A stretch of DNA of 64,000 bases from Trichosphaerium sp. ATCC 40318. Its lineage: Eukaryota > Discosea > Flabellinia > Trichosidae. The notes under the pieces are model-generated. The model was given only the letters and a program-made list of their open reading frames with translations, made no database searches and was not told where the DNA came from. The stretch spans positions 1 through 64,000 of the forward strand of contig JALMLS010000328.1 of the NCBI GenBank assembly GCA_038496445.1. Reading direction: 5' to 3'. Positions 56,980 to 64,000 of the stretch are shown piece after piece. Made by a program: the position numbers and the translations under genes. The first letter of the stretch is position 1; the number at the start of each line of letters is the position of its first letter.

Positions 56980-59715
56980 TTAGACACTGTTGAATTTCCA
57001 AAGCTGGTTTCCATTGCCATTGTTTGAAGACCACAAGTGAACATTTTTATTGTTGCCTACAACCAAACTTCAACTTCTCATAAAGAAATAAATAGAAATT
57101 ACCTCCACCATCAATTGAGTAAGCTGGAGCGTTCCTCTTTTGTAACCTGAACTTGCCACCAACTGACACTATTACACAAAACAGTTAGTCTATAAAAATA
57201 GACTGGCAACTCGTTCTCTCATTCTCTTATGACACGTGCCTTTTTTCCAATGTTGGTTGTGATTGTTTGCTCCGCAAATCCATAGTTTTACGTTTTGTCC
57301 ATTTGAACCTCCTGAATTACCATCAAGACAGAATTGAGTGTTTCTCTTTTGGTAAGAGTAGTATCCACTTCCTCGAGAAATCTCAACCCATTGCTGGTTT
57401 ACATTATTTATGTTATGAGTGTTAATGATAACCTACCATCTTATAAGTATACAACACTGGTGTAGAAAAGCGTACATTTTGATCGTAAGAGCCACCGCTT
57501 TTACCATCAAGAGCATAAGAAAGTGAATTTCCTTTTTGAAGAGTAAAAATATTGTTTGAAGGTGCTGGAGAAGGTGATGGTCCGCTTCCGCCTAATACAA
57601 TGTTATATGTAATAAGATTAAATGGGTGACGATTGGATATGTAGTTGAGGTGCTTACCGCTTACTGAGACTGTCAATTTTCCATCAGTTTTAGCACCCTT
57701 TTTGTTTGATGTTAAAAGAAATAGGCAGTAATGCTGTAGCGTACCTGTGAGGCAAACACAATTGGCTTCAATAAAATGTTTCCAGATAACCTTAAATCAA
57801 GGGTGTTTCTATTAGATTGTACAGGAACTGTCATAGTAAATGTTTTCGAGTTTGAAGGCATTATATTATGTGCATTTCCTTAAAATACAATGTGTCAACA
57901 CGTGTTCTTTAGCTAAAGGAGAAGGTGTAAAAGATAAAAAGAAATCTTACCAGGGAAGTTTACTGTGGAACTACCATAGTCCATTGTCAATCGTAATGGA
58001 TAATAAAAAGGAGCATTACCCTGTTGCAAGGCAAGTTAGGTGTTATAATAGTAATTTAAATTGTATTTCAGTGTACCCTGTTAAACAACTTTACAGTAAC
58101 TGTTAGCTGACCACCGCTTACAGAAGTTGTAACTGATTGAATGTAGAACTTATATCCCATTGATAGCGCAGCCTATAAGCAATACAATTAGTAAATGAAA
58201 GGCTTAACATTGCATTGTACAGCTAGCGCTCTTGGTCTATCCGCAGAAGGGTACCCGGAACTGAAAGCAGCATTGTTCCTTAAGATAGTTGAGAAAGTGT
58301 TTATTGTAAGTGGTAGTACCATAGCCAAGAAGGATGCGTTGCATCAACACAATCACTGAAATCTTGAGGGTCAACACTCTCGCCAGAACAAGCAGATACA
58401 GGATCTAGAATTAGAGTGTCACTGGTCGGACATGATTCTGTTTAAGTTTTTTTTTTAGGCGTACTTGGTTTCATAATACATAATTGAAGTTCAGGACGAA
58501 GCTCTCCACCAATAGGAGCTTTTTTCCAATTATTAATACCATTGTTGTTGTTAAGCTCAGCTAAAAAGCCCCAATTGAAGAACAACGTGTCTTGAGCCTA
58601 AACATCAAGTTAGCCAACAACATAAGTTATTCATGTATACAAATGAGTCATCATGAAAACCAAGGCGAAGTTGAGAAGCACTGTAAGTGCCAATCCTATC
58701 TGGATATCTCGCTTGAAGAGATGTTATCTTAAAGGAGCTATTGTATACATATTCAGCCATTAAAGGGTTATAAGGATGTTACACTTACTCGTCGAAGGCT
58801 TTAAGAACTCTGTCCAGAAAAGCTGAGCTAGCACTTGGACAACCTCCATTATGCCATTCTAGATCGCATTAATTTCTTATGGAAATTTGATCTACAATGT
58901 ACCTCCCCTGAAACAAAGCGTTAAAAAAATTCGTAAGTGACTAGTATTGGTCTTACCAGTGTCCATAAAAACCGAGCTGAATCACTCCTGATTATGAAGA
59001 AAAAAAGAGATTAGATTTTTTGTGTTCTGGAAAAAACATGTTTCACATACCTATACGATTATCACCGTCGTATCTCCTTCCCATTTCTTTTATTAAGTTT
59101 ATAACAGCATTTTGGAAATTAGTGTTTCCGTAATCAGGAGCGACACCTTACTGCAATTAGCAAACTACAAGTTATTTTTCATACCTCCGCCGTAGGTGTT
59201 GTAGTGGCATAAGTTCATGCCAGAGAGCAAGTATGAAGGTATAGCATCGTTAGGGTTTGTTGTTTGGCTTGGGTAATCCACATACACTCGAAAGATTGCG
59301 TGATGTCCACGGCTAGCCACTATGTCAACGTTTGGTTAGCAGCTCGTCATAAGGATCTGTTTTTGTACCGTCATTCAGTAAAGGTTCCAAACCAGTGTTA
59401 AATGTGTAACTATTTGTAAATCACGTGTTAGAAGGGCAGTTCAAATTTTTTTTTTTTGTTGTGGAAAATCGCACCTGTTTACGCCGTTGTTTAGATCCTT
59501 CATTTTGACGTAAAAGTTTTCCATGCCTACGGATTCGACATTAGTTTCACCAGAGTGCGTGGCGTACTGTAAGGGAACTTGTTGCTTCCTGGTTTAAAAG
59601 GGACGAACCCACGTAAAGGATTTTCGTGCGTTTTAGAAGCGTCAAAATTATACGTTGTGGTGCCACTCATACAAGCCAAAGGGCAACAAATAAGAAGTAC
59701 AAGAAACAGTTTCAT
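56980..59715 (-). CDS. Secreted DUF4832-like glycoside-hydrolase-fold protein with beta-trefoil repeats
   Basis: A signal peptide (MKLFLVLLICCPLACMSG) is followed by the family opening HENPLRGFVPFKPG. A frame-keeping intron then joins FPYS to MENFYVKMKDLNNGVN. Next come YTFNTGLEPLLND, ASRGHHAIFRVYVDYPSQTT, GMNLCHYNTYGG, EMGRRYDGDNRIG and WHNGGCPSASSAFLDRVLKA, the expected TIM-barrel-like body. The C-terminal part has three QxW beta-trefoil-like repeats: FTLQKGNSLSYALDGKSGG; YSYQKRNTQFCLDGNSGGSN with NHNQHWKK; FRLQKRNAPAYSIDGGGNNK with NGNQLWKFNSV (stop 56980-56982). Probably an extracellular carbohydrate-active protein with a lectin-type binding module. Substrate unknown; middle exon borders approximate. 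Confidence 0.72.
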
Positions 59716-60521
59716 AGTTACAACAAGCTTTGAAAGCTCAAGAGTTGCTGTTAACGATATGTTGTTCACGAGATTCTGATGTGATATGGCTAGTTTTAAA
59801 ATGAATACACAAACTTGGCCTAGCGCTAGTTAGTTAGAGAGTCAAATTTTATACATTGTACCTACCATTGCGAAGTGATAACAACAAGAGTGAGCAAGTG
59901 AATATTACACGCTAGTGTACAAATAACTAGCGAGCAGCGGGGAAATAGACTGATACCATTGTGTCTTTTCAATCACGTGGGCAAAACCTTTTATTCGCAT
60001 AGTCTGTAGTATGCGAATTTAGCGTTGCGCTAACATACTGTCCCTCCAAATCACGCTAGTGAAAAGACTTGCTCTTAAACAAGCAAAGTGAGTGAAGATA
60101 AGGAAACAAAGTGCTAGTATTGTCAAGCAGAAAACGAAAGTTCGTAATGTTTTTCATGCAGCGGATACTAATTTGATAGATCTGTACTATATTTCTATGG
60201 TGTGGTATCATAAGTGACTATAACTAGCGGTCATTTCCATACTTTTTTCAAATGAAAAGCAAAACGTGGTTGATTATCTCCAATACATCACGTAGAGTAT
60301 AACAATAGCAAAAAATCTTTTACTATTTTCGGGTTTTATGGTGCTAGTGGGTAGTTCATGTAAACAATTCACACATAACACTAGCGCGTGTTTTTGTCAT
60401 GGTTTGTACAAGGCAGTAAACGTACAGCTTCTTGTACTAAACGAGCGCTAGATCCTGTTATGGAATACGACCGAGCATTGTTAGGAACAATCTTGAAAAT
60501 ACAAGACTAAGACAGTTCAGA
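59716..60521. other. Intergenic spacer and LINE target region
   Basis: About 0.8 kb with no gene recognised; its right edge is the target-site duplication of the LINE. Confidence 0.5.
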
Positions 60522-60534
60522 ATTTTATTGCTCT
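60522..60534. repeat. LINE target-site duplication, left copy
   Basis: ATTTTATTGCTCT, repeated exactly at 63288..63300; a shared preceding A could extend both to 14 nt. Confidence 0.93.
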
Positions 60535-63174
60535 ATAGGAACTACTAAAATTGAAATCAACAGAGGAGTAAAGCAAGGAGATATCCTAAGCCCTACACTT
60601 TTCATTATCTTTATAAACCCACTACTAGAAGAGCTACGTAGATCAGGTAAAGGGTACACCATTGGCAACAACACCATTGAAGTGCTTGCATACGCTGATG
60701 ATATTAAACTTTGCTCTGATAATAAAGCAAACATGATTGCGCTATTCGATATAGTCAAAACATTTGCAACCTTTTATAACATAGACATTAATACCAATAA
60801 ATCGGGATTCACATACAATAAACACGTGCAATTATTAGACCAAGGTGACCTAATATGGAAAGACAAACCAGTCAAGAAAATAGATAGTAAAGATAACTAC
60901 AAAGATCTTGGAATCTGGACCAACATGAACCTAGACTGGAACACACATTGCGACAAACTCGAAGCAAGTATGTACAAAATGATAGACAACGTTTCCAAAT
61001 TCAGAGTTCCAACACGTATAGCCATTCGTGCTATCAATCAGCTAGTACTAGCGAAAGCAGCCTACACCATGTCTTCTATTGCCATACCGTGTGATAGAGT
61101 ATCAGATATGGAAGAAAACATACTCAAACTAACTAGAAAGCTATGTAAATCAATTAAAGGACAAAAGGCACACAGACTTTACGGAGGATATAAAGTGGGT
61201 GCTAAAAATCTAATATGTATCAAAGACTTACAACTTGAACGTTATGGTAACACAATACTCTATGACGTCCTAAATTATGAGAACAACTCCTTGATGGTAA
61301 CAATCAAAAAGGACAGACTAAATAACGCTCAAATATTCAACTCACAAGTAGTCTCAGAACCTGGTGAATGCTGCCTACCACCCGTAGGTTGTGGTAGCCG
61401 CTCATATAACATATATGATAATTTCTTAGACACGTGGGCAGACATAAATAGCTGTAACGAACGAAATATTATCTACACCCCTAATGTACGTAATAGCTGG
61501 TCACAACAGTTCACCAGATGGACTACAGAACAAATGGATAATGTAACAAAAACTAACAACTGGCTTATTATAGCCACAGACGGTAGTTGTTACAGCAACG
61601 CAGAAGTGGATTGCCGAGCAGGTTATGGTGTTTTCCTGAGTGAAAACTATAAAATTAGTGGTGTAGTACCCTTTGATACCACGCCTATCTTTGCAGAACT
61701 ATATGCTATAGAAACTGCGCTGAAAACTATCCCTAAAGGATGCAAAGCTTTGCTAGGAACAGACTGTGTAGGAGCCAAAAGTCTTATTAAACAGTACAAA
61801 CTAGCTAGCGTACATAGTAGGAAAAAACTGTCTTACAAAGCAATACTATATCGCATTCATAAAGCAATGGAGCTAGTCAATGTAAAAATAGTATGGATAC
61901 CAGCACACACAGACGATTTCGAAACAATATCAATCACAGAAACAAAGAAAGAACACTTCACTAAATTAAGAAACAAATATGGAGAAGACGTAGTCAAAGC
62001 GTTAGTGAAAGGTAACAAGAACGCAGATACCCTAGCAAAACATGGTAGAGATGAAGAATCGGAAGACGTTCCGTTATTTAATAAGATAGGTAAAGGGCAT
62101 AACACGTTTATAGTCAGCAAGAATGGTATGGTCACATACGGCAACTACCAAAAAGTTCGCAAAAACGAAAACCAAACATTCTGGGATAAAAGATGGATTA
62201 CTGAATCTACAGGACCAGCTAAATACGAACGTATAGACATGCACACATCTAACTTAATATTTCAGAGGAATGAAGCTGAATATGGAAGGGTACAAGACTT
62301 TATATTTCGGCTCAAGACAAATAACCTGAACCTGAACCAAAAACTTAATAGCATAGCTACAAATATAGGAACACCATCCAACTACATAGAAAAATATATG
62401 ACAGAAATGTATGATGATGACAAATGCGAATTATGTAACCTAGAAGAGGACGACGAAAGAGAAATAGAAGACGTAAAACATTTCAACTACTGTGACCCAG
62501 AAAACACATTTTACTATTCAACTGGTGAAGTCATAGGTCAAGTAACACAACACCTCATAAACACAAAAGGCACCTTAGAAGGTATAGAGAAAGCAATTCC
62601 GATCACTGGACATTTAGAAAATAATGGATTTAAAAGCGTGCTAACTCCACTCTCCAAAGATCAAGACGAAAACAATACCCCACTACACGACCGAATTTTC
62701 AATCACACTAACTTATTCGTCAAATACAGAAACCCAAATAGGAAAATATCACCGGAATTATGGCTATTAGCCATACTAGGATTCAACAAAAGAGAGTACA
62801 CTAAACACCACTTTGCAATTACAGAATGTATGTACAGAGACTCGATGAAATACCCAACTTTCTACAACAAAAATACACTGGCGCTATTAAATGAAGAATA
62901 CAACAAACAGCTAACACACTCTTGCTTTGGATACGCTACAGATTACACATTTCTTGGCCTATCTACACAATTCATTAGGGAATTAGATGTAGACAAATCC
63001 ACCAATAGGCTACTCCGGAGGAGAGCGAAAGAGATGGCACATATGATACACCAAATAGAATTATATAAAAAGTATATAATTAACAGGAAAGCAAATCATG
63101 CGATCAAACTTAAAAGAGTAAAAGAACGAGCGAGGAGGAACGGAGAGGAATATATGATCAACGAATACACATAA
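60535..63174 (+). CDS. LINE ORF2 C-terminal part: reverse transcriptase, RNase H, Cys/His region
   Basis: Coding starts inside the RT palm: INRGVKQGDILSPTLFIIF and LAYADDIKLCSDN (catalytic YADD near 60693), preceded by no initiator. Endonuclease and RT fingers are lost. The RT thumb region is followed by an RNase H domain: IATDGSC (about 61578), AELYAIETAL, LLGTDCVGA, and NKNADTLAKHG (about 62010-62040) provide the D-E-D-D set. C-terminal CELCNLEEDD with KHFNYC is a possible zinc-binding site, and the end is strongly basic. RNase H in a LINE points to the I/R1/LOA-like group, not L1. The frame stops at 63172-63174. Confidence 0.9.
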   Translation: MGTTKIEINRGVKQGDILSPTLFIIFINPLLEELRRSGKGYTIGNNTIEVLAYADDIKLCSDNKANMIALFDIVKTFATFYNIDINTNKSGFTYNKHVQLLDQGDLIWKDKPVKKIDSKDNYKDLGIWTNMNLDWNTHCDKLEASMYKMIDNVSKFRVPTRIAIRAINQLVLAKAAYTMSSIAIPCDRVSDMEENILKLTRKLCKSIKGQKAHRLYGGYKVGAKNLICIKDLQLERYGNTILYDVLNYENNSLMVTIKKDRLNNAQIFNSQVVSEPGECCLPPVGCGSRSYNIYDNFLDTWADINSCNERNIIYTPNVRNSWSQQFTRWTTEQMDNVTKTNNWLIIATDGSCYSNAEVDCRAGYGVFLSENYKISGVVPFDTTPIFAELYAIETALKTIPKGCKALLGTDCVGAKSLIKQYKLASVHSRKKLSYKAILYRIHKAMELVNVKIVWIPAHTDDFETISITETKKEHFTKLRNKYGEDVVKALVKGNKNADTLAKHGRDEESEDVPLFNKIGKGHNTFIVSKNGMVTYGNYQKVRKNENQTFWDKRWITESTGPAKYERIDMHTSNLIFQRNEAEYGRVQDFIFRLKTNNLNLNQKLNSIATNIGTPSNYIEKYMTEMYDDDKCELCNLEEDDEREIEDVKHFNYCDPENTFYYSTGEVIGQVTQHLINTKGTLEGIEKAIPITGHLENNGFKSVLTPLSKDQDENNTPLHDRIFNHTNLFVKYRNPNRKISPELWLLAILGFNKREYTKHHFAITECMYRDSMKYPTFYNKNTLALLNEEYNKQLTHSCFGYATDYTFLGLSTQFIRELDVDKSTNRLLRRRAKEMAHMIHQIELYKKYIINRKANHAIKLKRVKERARRNGEEYMINEYT

Positions 63175-63287
63175 CAAAAAAGTAAAGAGGACATTTCCCA
63201 GGCTAAGGCCTGTGTTGTACTATATATGTAACGCGAAATGTGCTCGACTAAAGTAAAACATAGTCAAATAAACCAAACAAACAAACA
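60535..63287 (+). mobile_element. 5'-truncated LINE (non-LTR retrotransposon)
   Basis: Begins abruptly inside a reverse-transcriptase domain and ends in a short (CAAA)n tail in place of poly-A. It is flanked by 13-14 bp target duplications. These are hallmarks of target-primed reverse transcription with incomplete copying. The remaining frame is uninterrupted, so the insertion is young. Confidence 0.92.
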
Positions 63288-63300
63288 ATTTTATTGCTCT
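63288..63300. repeat. LINE target-site duplication, right copy
   Basis: Exact copy of 60522..60534, directly after the CAAA-repeat tail. Confidence 0.93.
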
Positions 63301-63407
63301 ACTCGTAATTACGTAATTAGATGAAGGAAAATACAACTAGAAGCAAATTGGGCAATAGGAGTGTTAATTTTATTAGCGTACATCGAGTGGGTTCAGTCTA
63401 TAGTACT

Positions 63408-64000
63408 ATGGGTATACAACAAAAAGAAGACAACAAACAGCAATTACCGCCGGAAATATTGACTCATGTTCTTACTTTTTTGAAAAGAAAAGAGCGTATA
63501 AGAGCTTCTTCAGTGTCTCATCACTTTAACAACATCATACGCCTCAATATTGGGTTCGATTATTTGTATATCAAAGAAAGCTCAGATTGTTGGGCGCTAA
63601 AAGGAAGTCCTTTGCTTAAAAACACAAAAATACTATGTCGAAACTTGCTTGATCGAACTCAGTTATCCCTATCAAATCATGCTTTAGGTTTCTTTATGGT
63701 GTTCATACTATTGATCTATCAAATGCTTCTATACATGATGAAGGTATCATAGCTTTGGTAGGCGGAGGAAAACACAACATCCACGTGATTAATTTACAAA
63801 ACACAAGGATCACAGATGTTTCTTTAAAAGCACTTAGTGGAGTACATACGATTAACATTTGCTTATGTAGCAATGTTACTGTTGAAGGAATAAAAGCGCT
63901 GAAAGATGTGCACACAATTTTGCTTCATAAAGCAAGAGATTCGTGGCTTAAACAGCTGAGCAATGTAACCTCAATCCACATTGGTCAGGCTTGTTTGATA
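63408..64000 (+). CDS. F-box/LRR protein, partial (cut by window end)
   Basis: The start is chosen at MGIQQKEDNKQQ because an F-box follows at once (LPPEILTHVLTFLKRKERIR, SSVSHHFNNIIR); an upstream in-frame ATG at 63321 would add 29 residues. A short intron near 63665-63700 (ending TGCTTTAG) leads to LRR units: HTIDLSNASIHDEGIIALVG, IHVINLQNTRITDVSLKALS, VHTINICLCSNVTVEGIKAL and VHTILLHKARDSWLKQLS. Likely an SCF ubiquitin-ligase receptor. It begins 107 bp after the LINE target duplication, so the LINE sits in or beside its promoter. Confidence 0.75.

Noticed and set aside
1-64000. CRISPR arrays, bacterial operons, riboswitches or origins
   Set aside because: None seen; intron-rich genes show this is eukaryotic nuclear DNA.

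Overview
This is an A+T-rich nuclear fragment of a eukaryote, most likely a unicellular protist. Nearly every gene is cut by short introns, often 35-70 nt, with GT..AG ends. Many introns begin GTAC (commonly GTACGT) and end in a T-rich tract plus AG. I cannot name the lineage. The gene set mixes families shared by most eukaryotes (NPL4, UMP1/POMP, Ras, HELQ, ABHD18, OGFr) with ones missing from animals and most fungi (5-methylthioribose kinase) or typical of plants, fungi and protists (VIT1/CCC1). Exon borders were placed by eye from reading frame, family resemblance and splice signals, so many are approximate.

Layout. 1-5.7 kb: NPL4 (minus) lies between two inverted, almost identical ~647-bp arms, each carrying the first two exons of an opioid-growth-factor-receptor-like (OGFr) gene; the right copy runs on into a complete gene. 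6.0-11.3 kb: a BRCT/HMG-box chromatin protein and an F-box/LRR/TRAF-type zinc-finger protein (both minus). 11.8-15.8 kb: a histidine-phosphatase (PGAM-like) gene and an ABHD18-type alpha/beta hydrolase (plus). 16.6-19.2 kb: a repeat protein ending in a predicted PD-(D/E)XK-type nuclease domain (minus). 19.7-25.5 kb: an unknown gene, a seven-transmembrane (7TM) protein and a VIT1/CCC1 iron/manganese transporter (plus). 26.5-28.9 kb: a small membrane protein and 5-methylthioribose kinase, with a tRNA-Trp gene nested in one of its introns. 30.1-32.1 kb: another 7TM protein (minus). 33.4-36.3 kb: a major-facilitator transporter. 36.4-37.3 kb: LRR remnants. 38.1-44.7 kb: a Ras-family GTPase, proteasome-assembly factor UMP1, and a HELQ-type helicase divergent from UMP1. 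45.1-45.7 kb: a Lys-rich, SAP-like protein. 46.3-54.1 kb: a secreted LamG-type gene whose second exon is split by a complete 6.1-kb Ty3/gypsy retrotransposon with 91-bp LTRs. 54.8-59.7 kb: a sequon-rich secreted protein and a secreted DUF4832-like protein with C-terminal beta-trefoil repeats. 60.5-63.3 kb: a 5'-truncated LINE with intact target-site duplications. 63.4 kb to the end: the start of a second F-box/LRR gene.

There is no operon-like logic; these are mostly independent genes with short spacers. The most unusual points are the repeat-nuclease protein, the sense-strand tRNA inside a kinase intron, the young inverted duplication with telomere-like sequence at its edge, the freshly inserted LTR element that breaks a gene, a strong excess of the palindrome CACGTG, and the unusual GTAC 5' splice sites.
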